A DNA stretch of 64,000 nt from Aliidiomarina minuta (GTDB lineage Bacteria > Pseudomonadota > Gammaproteobacteria > Enterobacterales > Alteromonadaceae): contig NZ_PIPL01000001.1 of assembly GCF_003987145.1 (NCBI RefSeq), positions 186,001-250,000 on the forward strand. The letters are read 5' to 3'. The notes under the pieces were generated by a model. That model made no database searches and was not told the DNA's origin. It saw nothing but the letters and a program-made list of their open reading frames with translations. The position numbers were made by a program, and so were the translations under genes. Below, one piece after another: positions 51,343 through 60,141 of this stretch; position 1 is the stretch's first letter; each line of letters starts with the position of its first letter.

Positions 51343-52524
51343 GTGAAGTCGGATGATATCGTAATTGTTTCTGCCGCACGTACGCCAATGGGCGGCTTTC
51401 AAGGCGGATTAAGTGCCGTTCAGGCAACAGAACTTGGCGCTACAGCTATCAAGGCAGCTGTTGAGCGTGCAGGTATAGAGGGTAAGGACGTTAACGAAGT
51501 CTTCATGGGCTGCGTATTGCCAGCGGGCTTAGGCCAGGCTCCAGCGCGGCAGGCATCTATAGGCGCAGGGCTTCCGTTAAGTAGTGGCGCTACTACGATT
51601 AATAAAGTATGCGGTTCAGGTTTAAAAACCGCTATGTTTGCTCATGACTTGTTAAAAGCAGGCTCAGCCGATGTAATAGTGGCGGGCGGTATGGAAAGTA
51701 TGTCCAACGCACCTTATATGTTGCCGCAAGCGCGTCAGGGATACCGTATGGGCAATGCGCAGGTTATCGACCATATGATGTTTGATGGCCTGGAAGATGC
51801 TTATGATAAAAAGGCTATGGGTTGTTTTGCGCAAAGCACCGCAGATGATTACGGTTTTAGCCGTGAAGATATGGATAATTTTGCGATTCGTTCACTGGAA
51901 AGAGCACAGCGGGCTATTAAAGACGGTTCGTTTGATGAAGAAGTCACAGCAGTTACCTATCAGACCCGTAAGGGTGAAGTCACTTTTTCTATTGATGAGC
52001 AACCAGGTAAAGCCCGGCTCGATAAAATATCTCAGTTACGTCCAGCATTTGCTAAGGACGGAACGGTAACTGCGGCAAACTCCAGCTCTATTTCCGACGG
52101 TGCCGCAGCATTAGTTTTAATGCGCGCCGCTGATGCTGAAACCAGAGGTCTTAAGCCTTTAGCCAGGATTGCCAGCCACTCTACGTTTGCACGCAAACCG
52201 TCCGAGTTCACGATAGCTCCGGTAGGCGCTATGCAAGACGCTCTGGATAAAGCGGGTTGGTCTAAGGATGATATAGACTTATGGGAAATTAACGAAGCTT
52301 TTGCCATGGTCACCATGTTAGCCATTAAAGAAATGAAGCTCGATGATGAAAAGGTAAATATAAATGGCGGTGCATGCGCTCTGGGTCACCCCATTGGAGC
52401 CAGTGGCGCGCGGATTTTAGTTACGTTATTACATGCATTGAAGCAACATAATAAGAAACGAGGTATGGCTTCTTTGTGTATTGGTGGGGGTGAAGCTGTT
52501 GCTATGGCGGTTGAACTGTTATAG
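51343..52524 (+). CDS. Acetyl-CoA C-acetyltransferase (thiolase)
   Basis: 393-residue thiolase, probably acetoacetyl-CoA to two acetyl-CoA. Seen: SAARTPMGGFQGGLS, nucleophile Cys in TTINKVCGSGLK (near 90), NEAFAM, GGACALGHPIGASGAR with the catalytic histidine, and the second cysteine in SLCIGGGEAVAM. The start is GTG at 51343, five bases after AGGAGG (51332-51337); an upstream TTG at 51325 overlaps that site. Divergent from liuR, so it can be controlled with the leucine operon, whose acetoacetyl-CoA it would consume. Confidence 0.93.
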   Translation: MKSDDIVIVSAARTPMGGFQGGLSAVQATELGATAIKAAVERAGIEGKDVNEVFMGCVLPAGLGQAPARQASIGAGLPLSSGATTINKVCGSGLKTAMFAHDLLKAGSADVIVAGGMESMSNAPYMLPQARQGYRMGNAQVIDHMMFDGLEDAYDKKAMGCFAQSTADDYGFSREDMDNFAIRSLERAQRAIKDGSFDEEVTAVTYQTRKGEVTFSIDEQPGKARLDKISQLRPAFAKDGTVTAANSSSISDGAAALVLMRAADAETRGLKPLARIASHSTFARKPSEFTIAPVGAMQDALDKAGWSKDDIDLWEINEAFAMVTMLAIKEMKLDDEKVNINGGACALGHPIGASGARILVTLLHALKQHNKKRGMASLCIGGGEAVAMAVELL

Positions 52525-52545
52525 ATGATTTTTCTGGTTAATTAG

Positions 52546-52572
52546 AAGCGAGGCTTATGCCTCGCTTTTTTT
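52546..52572 (+). terminator. Terminator of the thiolase gene
   Basis: 9-bp stem AAGCGAGGC / GCCTCGCTT with a TTAT loop and a run of T. The stem sequence is the same as in the terminator at 53264-53295. Confidence 0.9.
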
Positions 52573-52587
52573 ATTGTGATTAAACTA

Positions 52588-53160
52588 TCACCGATCACGA
52601 AGGTGGCGTGGGAGCATTTGCTGCTCTACATCGCGACCTAAGCGGTAATTTAAAGAGAGACCAAGATAGGGCTCCAGAAAATCATTATCGTTTTGCAGGG
52701 CAGCTTCAAAAGATAAATGAAAACGGTCACGAAGAGGGGCTTGAAAACCAATAGTTAGCCGACCGAAAGGACCTTTTTCTTTATTATAACGGGTCGAGTT
52801 AATACCAATACCTAAGTAGACTGAGTTGTCAAAATGGTAGAGTAAATCGGTGCCGTAACTATGACCAGTGCCGCTTGAATTATACTCGCTAATGCTGGTG
52901 CGCAGTCGGTCATAATATGCACGCAGGGCGATGCGTTCATTGAAACGATGGCCTATCTGCAGACCGTAGGTGTAACTACTGAAACCGCTGCGATAGTCAT
53001 AGGCCTGATCATCCGGATTAAAAAAACGATCGCTGTCTGGATTCATGCTACCGGCCCTTACTCCGAAAAAAGGACCAGTCAGATCATGGGCCATGGTTAC
53101 CGAAGGAAGGCTTAAGCAAGCGGTAAGCAGTATAGCTTTGAGGGCATTTTCACACTTCAT
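52588..53160 (-). CDS. Barrel-only OmpA-type outer-membrane protein
   Basis: 190 residues: a signal peptide (about 1-24, ending VTMA-HD), then an eight-strand OmpA-like barrel (about 27-175). It is a paralogue of the next gene, with shared stretches FFGVRAGSMNPDSDRFF, SGFSSYTYGLQIGHRF, RAYYDRLRT, GTGHSYGTDLLYHF and YLGIGINSTRYNKEKGPFGR. It lacks the C-terminal peptidoglycan-binding OmpA domain and ends in a basic tail (PRHLRDR). AAGGAA precedes the ATG. Probably arose by tandem duplication and loss of the C-terminal domain, or the reverse. Confidence 0.88.
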   Translation of the reverse strand: MKCENALKAILLTACLSLPSVTMAHDLTGPFFGVRAGSMNPDSDRFFNPDDQAYDYRSGFSSYTYGLQIGHRFNERIALRAYYDRLRTSISEYNSSGTGHSYGTDLLYHFDNSVYLGIGINSTRYNKEKGPFGRLTIGFQAPLRDRFHLSFEAALQNDNDFLEPYLGLSLNYRLGRDVEQQMLPRHLRDR

Positions 53161-53263
53161 GATGTATTCCTTTTATCATAGTCTCAATATACTAAGTTAT
53201 TGTTATTTAAGAGTTTATTTAACCTTAGCATAAGATGAGCAAGCTGTTCTAATATCAGACATA

Positions 53264-53295
53264 AAAAAAGCGAGGCTCGAAAGCCTCGCTTTTTT
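53264..53295. terminator. Terminator of the OmpA gene
   Basis: 13-bp stem AAAAAAGCGAGGC / GCCTCGCTTTTTT with loop TCGAAA. It works for the minus-strand OmpA gene; A-rich on the other side, so it could act on both strands. Confidence 0.92.
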
Positions 53296-53313
53296 ACTGA
53301 GTGCTACCCGGTA

Positions 53314-54399
53314 TTAATAACCGCGACGTTGCATCTCTTCTGTTAAGGGAACTTCTTCTGTCGTTGAAAGCTCAGCTTCAATGCGACGGTTACGATGGTT
53401 TACTTCCAGGCTGATCTCGTCGTACAGCGGACGAGTCATGCCGTAACCAACTGTACTTAAACGGTTAGCTGAGATGTTAAAGCGATTTACCAGCTCATCT
53501 TTAACGGCCTGTGCCCGGCGCTCTGAAAGCTCCTGGTTATACTCTTGAGGACCGATTAAATCAGTATGGCCAGCGATTTCTACGGTTACGCCTTCATGCT
53601 CACGCATCAGTTCGGCAAGTTCTTCAATATCGCCACGGAATTCGCGTTGCACTTCAGCGGAATCGAATTCGAAGTTAACCACAAGGTCGTGACTGATGCT
53701 TTGCTCTACATAAATAGTACAGCCGTCTTCGTCTACCACATGGCCACGTGGGGTACCTGGACACTGGTCACGATAGTCAGGTACACCATCTCCGTCCGAA
53801 TCCGTAGTACGGTCTACTGGATCGCTTGGTTCTTCAGGACGTGGTGCCGGACGAGCGGTGGTAAAACCAAACATGTAATTTAGGTTAGCTCCGGCATACT
53901 GGTCGGTAAAGTCGCCATCATTCTGTATGGCATATTCAATGCCCATATTCCAACGGTCTGAAAGCTGGAATCTGTAGCCTAATGTACCGCGCAGGAATGC
54001 ATCCTTTTCCTGATTGAAACGTGTATTGTTAATACCGATACCGGCATAGATACCATTACGGAAGTTGTAGATACCATCAACCCCGTACATGTGACCAGAT
54101 CCTGAAGAAGCGCCGTCTACATCTGTATTCAAGCGATCATAATAAGTGCGGATTTCCCAGTTATTGCTGAAACGGTGACCGAACTGCAAGCCATAAGCCA
54201 AGCTCGAGAAACCACTATCATAAGGGAACTCAGTACCGTCAATAAAGATCCATCGGTCGCTGTCAGGGTTGACGAGTCCTAAGCGTGGGCCAAAGTAAGT
54301 ATGCTCATCAGACTGACTCTGACTTAACGCAGCCGAACTTACCAGACCCATTAATACGGCGACTGAAACAGCGGATGATTTAACTAAAAGGTTACGCAT
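53314..54399 (-). CDS. ompA: OmpA-family outer-membrane protein
   Basis: 361 residues: signal peptide (about 1-27, AALSQ-SQ), N-terminal eight-strand barrel (about 33-195), a linker with a calcium-type thrombospondin-3 motif (DSDGDGVPDYRDQCPGTPRG), and the C-terminal OmpA domain (about 235-350) with FDSAEVQREFRGDIEEL, IAGHTDLIGPQEYNQELSERRA and LSTVGYGMTRP. The Asp and Arg that bind diaminopimelate are in this last motif. Links the outer membrane to peptidoglycan. A barrel-only paralogue is next to it. Confidence 0.95.
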   Translation of the reverse strand: MRNLLVKSSAVSVAVLMGLVSSAALSQSQSDEHTYFGPRLGLVNPDSDRWIFIDGTEFPYDSGFSSLAYGLQFGHRFSNNWEIRTYYDRLNTDVDGASSGSGHMYGVDGIYNFRNGIYAGIGINNTRFNQEKDAFLRGTLGYRFQLSDRWNMGIEYAIQNDGDFTDQYAGANLNYMFGFTTARPAPRPEEPSDPVDRTTDSDGDGVPDYRDQCPGTPRGHVVDEDGCTIYVEQSISHDLVVNFEFDSAEVQREFRGDIEELAELMREHEGVTVEIAGHTDLIGPQEYNQELSERRAQAVKDELVNRFNISANRLSTVGYGMTRPLYDEISLEVNHRNRRIEAELSTTEEVPLTEEMQRRGY

Positions 54400-54533
54400 G
54401 GTCTTTTCCTTATGCTTTTTCTGATAAACATGATTTTTTATTTAACAAGGTAATTTCGCCCTGTACTCGGGTATTAAGCATAGTAGGAAAACTGAATCTA
54501 GAAATGAGGTTTGCAAATACTTTACTAATTCAC

Positions 54534-55049
54534 TCAGTCTGCTGATTTTGAATTAAACTGATTTATAATATCTTGATCCATTGATTTGATATGAAGGGCT
54601 GGTTGCAGATAGGGGATGTTAATTTTACTTTCTTTAAAGGCTTTCAGGATAGCAAGACGAATAGCAGATAGCATACTTTCAGCCAGACAGGTAATTTCAA
54701 ACCGCGCCCACTATCAGTAAAGTGCTGTAGAGAGAGAGCGGGGCCTGTTTCTGAATAACTTCAGTTAACTACTTCATTAGTAATAAAGTTTTCATCTGGA
54801 ATCAGGGCGTTAATGCTGTCTCTGACTTACATAAAACTATTAGCCGGAATTTAATTTCTATACCCATCCGGACTGATCGCTATCATTTATTATATCTCCT
54901 GGTTTTATTGAGCGGCCCAACTCCAAATGCGCCTCCAGACAAAGCTCATGATGAAATATCAATGGCAGAAGTGCTAAGAACCAGTAAATTGCAAGCGCTA
55001 TAAAGCTAAAAGTTATAAGTTTTCCAGTCCAGGGTGGGTGCAGGAATTC
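54534..55049 (-). pseudogene. Decayed MscS-family mechanosensitive channel gene
   Basis: The 844-base gap between ompA and the next gene holds MscS-like pieces in several minus-strand frames. At 54930-55049 an open stretch ends in a hydrophobic segment (LITFSFIALAIYWFLALLPLIF); at 54861-54920 it reads LGRSIKPGDIINDSDQSGWV then a stop. At about 54841-54864 another frame gives GIEIKFRL, and at 54764-54823 RDSINALIPDENFITNEVVN. The last frame (54534-54701) reads FEITCLAESMLSAIRLAILK..., ending normally. These follow MscS order, with stops, frameshifts and an internal deletion of roughly 40 codons. The rest of the gap (54400-54533, 55050-55243) shows nothing else I recognise. Confidence 0.8.
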
Positions 55050-55243
55050 ATACTTTTAGCCGATTGCAATTCATCTTTGATAAGATCGACAGTGAGTCCA
55101 ATCCGTATGGTGGCTATTATGATTAGCTGAAGAGTAGCATCGGCTTGTTGTTGATGGCTAATAAGGAGCGAATAATTATTGTACAGGTTTACATAATTTA
55201 GCTCTTCTTATAATTACTATTTATATTGGTTTACGTTTTTAAT

Positions 55244-56125
55244 TTAATCCAGATCCTGGGCTATTCTTTGCTGTTGAGTTTTAATTTTGTAGGAGCAGAT
55301 ACTTACTGCGAATAAAATGACGGCACCGCCTATCAGTAAACGGGTCCAGTTGACATCTTGTGCCCAGAACAGATAGTTAACCAGTAATCCAGCCGGTATG
55401 AGCATATTGTTCATGCTTGCGAGCTGACCTATGTTTACTTTCTTACTGGCGATGCTCCAGGCGAGATAGCCGACACCTGAAGCGATTAGCCCTAACCAGA
55501 GCAGCACAGTCCATTGTATGGAAGTGGCTGGAAGTAATTCCCAGTTAGTGAATAGCAGCACACCCATGCCGCTTACCAGCGTAGCCCCAAAAAAGAAGAG
55601 CGCATATACCTGAGTCTGTTGTAACGCACTCCCTAACTGGGTGCGTTTATAAGCCACCTGCCCAATAGCAAAGGAGAGGTTAGCGCCCTGTATTAACAGA
55701 AAACCCAACATGAAATTTGCGCTTACCGGCTGATAACGAATAATAGCAGCACCGACAACAGCAATGCATGCGGCCAGCCACCAGCGCGCGGGAATAGGAC
55801 GTCGATTAATTACTTTTTCGTCGAGCAGGGTAATATAAAGTGGCGTAAAAATAGTAAAAAGCAGTACTTCAGGCACACTCAGATATAAAAAAGCATGGTA
55901 TAGGAGCAGATACATAAGACCTATCTGAATGGCCCCTATGCCTGCCAGGCGAAGACTGAGCCTGGGGGTTAAATGACGTATGCGTAAAAATGGTAGTAAT
56001 ACCGCAGAAGCGAGCAACATACGTATAAAGACCGCCAGGTAGGGGTCAACCTGACCAGCCAGATACACACCAATGAGTGAAAAGCTAAAGGCCCAAAGCA
56101 GGGTTACTAACCACAGCGTTATCAT
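55244..56125 (-). CDS. EamA/DMT-superfamily transporter
   Basis: A 293-residue protein with about ten hydrophobic segments in two EamA repeats, the drug/metabolite transporter architecture. Seen: LLWAFSFSLIGVYLAGQVDPYLAVFIRML in the first repeat, PVSANFMLGFLLIQGANLSFAIGQVAYKR in the middle, and a second-repeat LWLGLIASGVGYLAWSIASKKV. It resembles YdcZ/RarD-like exporters; substrate cannot be told. It directly adjoins the upstream DUF1289 gene without a gap (stop at 56126-56128, ATG at 56123-56125), so the two are cotranscribed. Confidence 0.85.
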   Translation of the reverse strand: MITLWLVTLLWAFSFSLIGVYLAGQVDPYLAVFIRMLLASAVLLPFLRIRHLTPRLSLRLAGIGAIQIGLMYLLLYHAFLYLSVPEVLLFTIFTPLYITLLDEKVINRRPIPARWWLAACIAVVGAAIIRYQPVSANFMLGFLLIQGANLSFAIGQVAYKRTQLGSALQQTQVYALFFFGATLVSGMGVLLFTNWELLPATSIQWTVLLWLGLIASGVGYLAWSIASKKVNIGQLASMNNMLIPAGLLVNYLFWAQDVNWTRLLIGGAVILFAVSICSYKIKTQQQRIAQDLD

Positions 56126-56386
56126 TTATTCATCCGTAAAGCCTGGAAGCTGAAGATTTGGCGAATCATTTTCATGTTGTGATTTTTTTCTCTGTTGCAG
56201 AAGTCGGGCGCGACGCTTAGAAAGGCGCTGTAAAATTTCACTTTGCTCAGCGGGGGCTTTTGCATGCCAGTTAAAACGCTCGTCCCGTGAACGGAGACAG
56301 CCTTTACAGTATCCGCGTTGGTTCGATTCGCAAACCCCAATGCAGGGATTTGCAATGCTGAACATCTCGAGTTGATCAGCTGCCAT
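56126..56386 (-). CDS. DUF1289-family small protein
   Basis: 86 residues with the DUF1289 cysteine pattern NPCIGVCESNQRGYCKGCLRSRDERFNW (about 13-40; four cysteines, three or four of which could bind metal). A charged helical tail (EILQRLSKRRARLLQQRKKSQ) follows. Function unknown. Its stop abuts the DMT transporter ATG. An overlapping frame at 56122-56355 is shadow. Confidence 0.85.
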   Translation of the reverse strand: MAADQLEMFSIANPCIGVCESNQRGYCKGCLRSRDERFNWHAKAPAEQSEILQRLSKRRARLLQQRKKSQHENDSPNLQLPGFTDE

Positions 56387-56422
56387 AAATAACTCCTGCC
56401 TGGCTTTGGGATAGGTTGAATA

Positions 56423-57331
56423 CTATTCTAGCCCAGTAAGCTTGTCACTGTCAGCATACTCTTGCCGATAAGCGCTTGGAGCGATACCTGTTACCTTTTT
56501 AAATAATCGGGAAAAATAATAAGGGTCGTCGAAGCCCAGCGTCTGGCCAATTTGACGTACAGAATGTGAGGTTTCCTTTAACATGCTCTGAGCCTGACGA
56601 ATTTTCATATGATTAAAATAACGAATCGGACTGTCTCCGGTCAGCTGGCGAAATTTTTTACTGAAATGATGCGTGGAAATCCCGGTAAAGCGAGCAAAAT
56701 CAGTCAATTCCAGAGCGCGATGGCTGTTGTCATGCATAAAGCGCTCAAGCGTAGTAAGATTAAACGCCGCACCATTTTGTTGCTCTTCTTTACGCAGTAG
56801 CGGCAGATGGATGAGTATTTTCTGGAGCAGGGTGGAAGCAAACAGAGCCCGTTCCTGGCTGAGTCGCTGGTGTTGCAGGTTCAGGAGTTGGGTAACATCG
56901 GGTAATAAGGCTTTCCAGTTATGCAGACTTAATAAAGGACTACCGCTGTCCTTATGTAAACCAATATAGTCCATGTAGTGGCCAACCAGTTCACCGGCGA
57001 AGTGGGCCCAGTAAATACTCCAGGGTTGATCTGGGTCTGACTGATAGGAGTGAGCTACGCCGCGGCGCAGGAAAAGCACCTGGCCGGCTTCGATAGTGCC
57101 CTGATGCTGTTCCGTTCGGTAGCTACCGCGGCCCTGATGGCAGAATATGAGTAGGTGATCGGTGTGAACACTGCGTCGAACCCGGTGTCCAACGGCGTGC
57201 AGGTAGTGTCCGTAAGCGATCGGATAAAGATTGCGGCTAAACGGATGTTGTTGCAGGTGCCCAATTATGTTCTGCGGCAGCAACAGGCGAGAACTGCCCG
57301 CAGGCAGTGGCCAGTGTGATGGTTGACTCAT
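56423..57331 (-). CDS. mmsR: AraC-family regulator, MmsR-like
   Basis: 302 residues. An N-terminal cupin ligand domain (about 20-150; RSVHTDHLLIFCHQGRGSYRTEQ, GQVLFLRRGVAHSYQ, WSIYWAHFAG) precedes two AraC helix-turn-helix motifs (about 200-290; LTDFARFTGISTHHFSKKFRQLTG and VRQIGQTLGFDDPYYFSRLFKKVTG). It is divergent from the mms operon, as MmsR is from mmsAB in Pseudomonas. Activation by a valine intermediate such as 3-hydroxyisobutyrate is inferred. Confidence 0.82.
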   Translation of the reverse strand: MSQPSHWPLPAGSSRLLLPQNIIGHLQQHPFSRNLYPIAYGHYLHAVGHRVRRSVHTDHLLIFCHQGRGSYRTEQHQGTIEAGQVLFLRRGVAHSYQSDPDQPWSIYWAHFAGELVGHYMDYIGLHKDSGSPLLSLHNWKALLPDVTQLLNLQHQRLSQERALFASTLLQKILIHLPLLRKEEQQNGAAFNLTTLERFMHDNSHRALELTDFARFTGISTHHFSKKFRQLTGDSPIRYFNHMKIRQAQSMLKETSHSVRQIGQTLGFDDPYYFSRLFKKVTGIAPSAYRQEYADSDKLTGLE

Positions 57332-57348
57332 AACTCGTACTCAATGAC

Positions 57349-57396
57349 AGTTTTGTCCATTATAAAGGCAATTTTATCGATTCTAAAGTTTTGTCC
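57349..57396. promoter_or_regulatory. Direct repeats, candidate MmsR sites before mmsA
   Basis: AGTTTTGTCC occurs twice (57349-57358 and 57387-57396), 38 bases apart, in the 126-base gap between mmsR and mmsA. Direct half-sites suit an AraC-family activator. This is a candidate by position and repeat only. Confidence 0.5.
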
Positions 57397-57457
57397 TCAG
57401 TGCTTTAATGCGGGCACGCAAATAAACAGATGAACAACAACAGGCAGGTAGTAGATT

Positions 57458-58951
57458 ATGGCTAAGCAAGTTCAGTTATATATTAACGGCGAATTCATCG
57501 ATTCAGCCAGTAAAAATATGATCCCGGTAACGAACCCGGCGACCCAGGAAATAATAGCTCAGGTTCCTTGCGCGACTGCAGAAGAAGTAAATACCGCAGT
57601 GGCGAGTGCAAAAGCTGTTTTTCATGAGTGGAAAGAAACTCCGGTTTCAGAACGTGCCCGGGTCATGATGCGCTATCAGGCGCTGTTAAAAGAACATCAT
57701 GACGAGATTGCTGAAATTCTGGCAACAGAAACCGGTAAAACCTTTGATGATGCGAAAGGCGACGTATGGCGTGGTATCGAAGTTGTTGAACATGCCGCTA
57801 ACGTGCCTTCGCTGTTAATGGGCGAGTCTCTGGAAAACGTGGCCCGTGGTATTGATACCTACAGCTACACGCAGCCACTGGGTGTTTGTGCGGGTATTAC
57901 CCCCTTTAATTTCCCCGCTATGATTCCTTTATGGATGTTCCCGCTGTCAATTGCCTGCGGCAATACTTTTATTCTCAAACCTTCAGAGCAGGATCCGCTG
58001 ACACCAACGCGTTTGGTTGAGCTTTTTGAACAGGCTGGCGCGCCTAAAGGTGTCTTGCAAGTGATTCATGGTGGTAAAGACCAGGTCGATATGTTGCTTG
58101 ATCATCCGGACATCAGAGCCCTTTCATTTGTTGGTTCAGTGCCGGTAGGTCAGTACATTTATCGTCGCGGTACTGAAAACATGAAACGCGTGCAGGCCTT
58201 TGCCGGTGCTAAAAACCATTGCGTTATTATGCCGGATGCGGACAAAAACCAGGTGATTAACAATCTGGTCGGTGCCTCAGTAGGTGCAGCGGGTCAGCGT
58301 TGCATGGCTATTTCATGTGCCGTATTTGTAGGCAAAGCCAAAGAATGGATTCCAGAGCTGGCAGAAGCGCTGGCTAAAGTACGTCCAGGTGCCTGGGATG
58401 ATAAAGATGCCGGTTATGGTCCTTTGATCAGCCCACAGGCGAAAGATCGTGTGTTAAGCATGATTCAGCAGGGTAAAGATGAAGGTGCAGACTGTCTGGT
58501 GGATGGTACTGAGTGTCAGGTTGAAGGATTCCCGGACGGCAACTGGGTCGGGCCTACTTTCTTCAGCAAAGTAACTGCGGATATGGAAATTTATAAGAAC
58601 GAGATTTTCGGTCCTGTGCTGTGCGGTATGGAAGCAGAAAGCCTGGAAGAAGCCATTGCGCTGGTTAATGCGAACCCATTTGGTAACGGTACTTCAATCT
58701 TTACCGCCAATGGCGCTGCAGCCCGTAAGTATCAACATGAAGTGGAAGTAGGTCAGGTGGGTATTAATGTGCCTATTCCAGTGCCGCTGCCATTTTTCTC
58801 CTTTACTGGCTGGAAGAATTCGTTTTATGGCGATCTGCATGCGTATGGCAAACAAGCGGTTCGTTTCTATAGTGAGACGAAAACCATTACCGCACGCTGG
58901 CCTGAAGCGGGCATTGCGCAAGGTCCGAATATGACTATCGAACTTAAGTAA
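57458..58951 (+). CDS. mmsA: Methylmalonate-semialdehyde dehydrogenase (CoA-acylating)
   Basis: Last valine-pathway step: methylmalonate semialdehyde to propionyl-CoA, NAD- and CoA-dependent. Its 497 residues show LYINGEFIDSASKNMIPVTNPATQ, GVCAGITPFNFPAMIPLWMFP, GAKNHCVIMPDAD and the catalytic Cys282 in GAAGQRCMAIS, matching MmsA rather than general aldehyde dehydrogenases. It is the first gene of the operon, divergent from mmsR. Confidence 0.95.
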   Translation: MAKQVQLYINGEFIDSASKNMIPVTNPATQEIIAQVPCATAEEVNTAVASAKAVFHEWKETPVSERARVMMRYQALLKEHHDEIAEILATETGKTFDDAKGDVWRGIEVVEHAANVPSLLMGESLENVARGIDTYSYTQPLGVCAGITPFNFPAMIPLWMFPLSIACGNTFILKPSEQDPLTPTRLVELFEQAGAPKGVLQVIHGGKDQVDMLLDHPDIRALSFVGSVPVGQYIYRRGTENMKRVQAFAGAKNHCVIMPDADKNQVINNLVGASVGAAGQRCMAISCAVFVGKAKEWIPELAEALAKVRPGAWDDKDAGYGPLISPQAKDRVLSMIQQGKDEGADCLVDGTECQVEGFPDGNWVGPTFFSKVTADMEIYKNEIFGPVLCGMEAESLEEAIALVNANPFGNGTSIFTANGAAARKYQHEVEVGQVGINVPIPVPLPFFSFTGWKNSFYGDLHAYGKQAVRFYSETKTITARWPEAGIAQGPNMTIELK

Positions 58952-58969
58952 GCAGCAGAGGCAGTTGTT

Positions 58970-60127
58970 ATGAATTTTGATTTAAGCGATGACCAACAGG
59001 CGTTTGTAGATACCGCAAGAGCCTTTGCTGAGAAAGAAATGGCACCCAACGCCGCGCGTTGGGATGCGGAACATCATTTCCCGGTTGAAGTATTCCGTAA
59101 AGCCGGAGAAATGGGTTTTATGGGCATGTATACCCCAGAAAGTGCCGGTGGTTTTGGCATGAGTCGCCTGGACAGTGCGCTCATCTTTGAGCAACTGGCG
59201 ATGGGATGCACAGCGACAACCGCGATGATGACCATCCATAATATGGTGACCTGGATGATCGGCTCTTTCGCCAAACCAGAAGTCATTGAAGAATGGGTAG
59301 ATGACCTGGTTGCCGGTCAGAAACTGGGCTCTTATTGTCTGACCGAACCTGGTTCAGGCTCAGACGCAGCGAGCCTGCGCACCAGTGCTAAGCGAGACGG
59401 TGACGAATATGTCATTAATGGCTCCAAGATGTTTATCTCAGGTGCCGGTGAAACCGACGTCCTGGTGGTGATGGCGCGTACCGGTGAGGAAGGCCCTAAA
59501 GGTATTTCAGCACTGGTGGTTCCGGCCGATGCTGCGGGTGTTCACTATGGTAAAGCGGAAGAGAAAATGGGCTGGAATGCACAGCCAACCCGTTTGGTGA
59601 CCTTTGAAGATGTACGTATTCCTGTGGCTAACCTGCTTGGCGAAGAAGGCGAAGGTTTTAAGTTTGCCATGATGGGTCTGGACGGCGGCCGCATCAACAT
59701 CGCCGTGTGCTCAGTAGGCACTGCCCAGGCGGCACTGAATACAGCGCGTGATTATATGCATGAGCGCAGTCAGTTTGGTAAACCACTTGCGGCTTTCCAG
59801 GCGCTGCAGTTTAAACTGGCCGATATGGCTACTGATCTGGTCGCTGCTCGTCAGATGGTGCGTCTGGCCGCCTATAAGGTGGATCAGAACGATGCCGATA
59901 AACCGACTTATTGCGCCATGGCGAAACGCTTTGCTACGGATGTCGGTTTTCAGGTCTGTGATCAGGCACTGCAGATCCACGGTGGTTATGGTTACATCCG
60001 TGAATATCCGTTGGAACGCCATGTACGAGATGTGCGTGTTCATCAAATTCTTGAAGGCACCAATGAAGTGATGCGCATTATTATTGCGCGTCGTTTATTA
60101 GCCGACGGTGCCGGCGAACTGCTCTGA
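58970..60127 (+). CDS. Acyl-CoA dehydrogenase, probably isobutyryl-CoA specific
   Basis: 385-residue acyl-CoA dehydrogenase: LGSYCLTEPGSGSDAASLRTSAKR, YVINGSKMFISGAGETDV, and HERSQFGKPLAAFQALQFKLADM. The catalytic Glu is near the C-terminus in LEGTNEVMRIIIARR, as in ordinary short- and branched-chain dehydrogenases. From its place in the mms operon the likely reaction is isobutyryl-CoA to methacrylyl-CoA; 2-methylbutyryl-CoA may also be used. Electrons go to ETF. It lies 18 bases after mmsA. Confidence 0.9.
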   Translation: MNFDLSDDQQAFVDTARAFAEKEMAPNAARWDAEHHFPVEVFRKAGEMGFMGMYTPESAGGFGMSRLDSALIFEQLAMGCTATTAMMTIHNMVTWMIGSFAKPEVIEEWVDDLVAGQKLGSYCLTEPGSGSDAASLRTSAKRDGDEYVINGSKMFISGAGETDVLVVMARTGEEGPKGISALVVPADAAGVHYGKAEEKMGWNAQPTRLVTFEDVRIPVANLLGEEGEGFKFAMMGLDGGRINIAVCSVGTAQAALNTARDYMHERSQFGKPLAAFQALQFKLADMATDLVAARQMVRLAAYKVDQNDADKPTYCAMAKRFATDVGFQVCDQALQIHGGYGYIREYPLERHVRDVRVHQILEGTNEVMRIIIARRLLADGAGELL

Positions 60128-60141
60128 GCTAAGGAAAAAGC

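Noticed and set aside
56122..56355. 77-residue frame overlapping the DUF1289 gene
   Set aside because: Same DNA in another frame; the DUF1289 reading has the conserved cysteine motif and perfect junction with the transporter.
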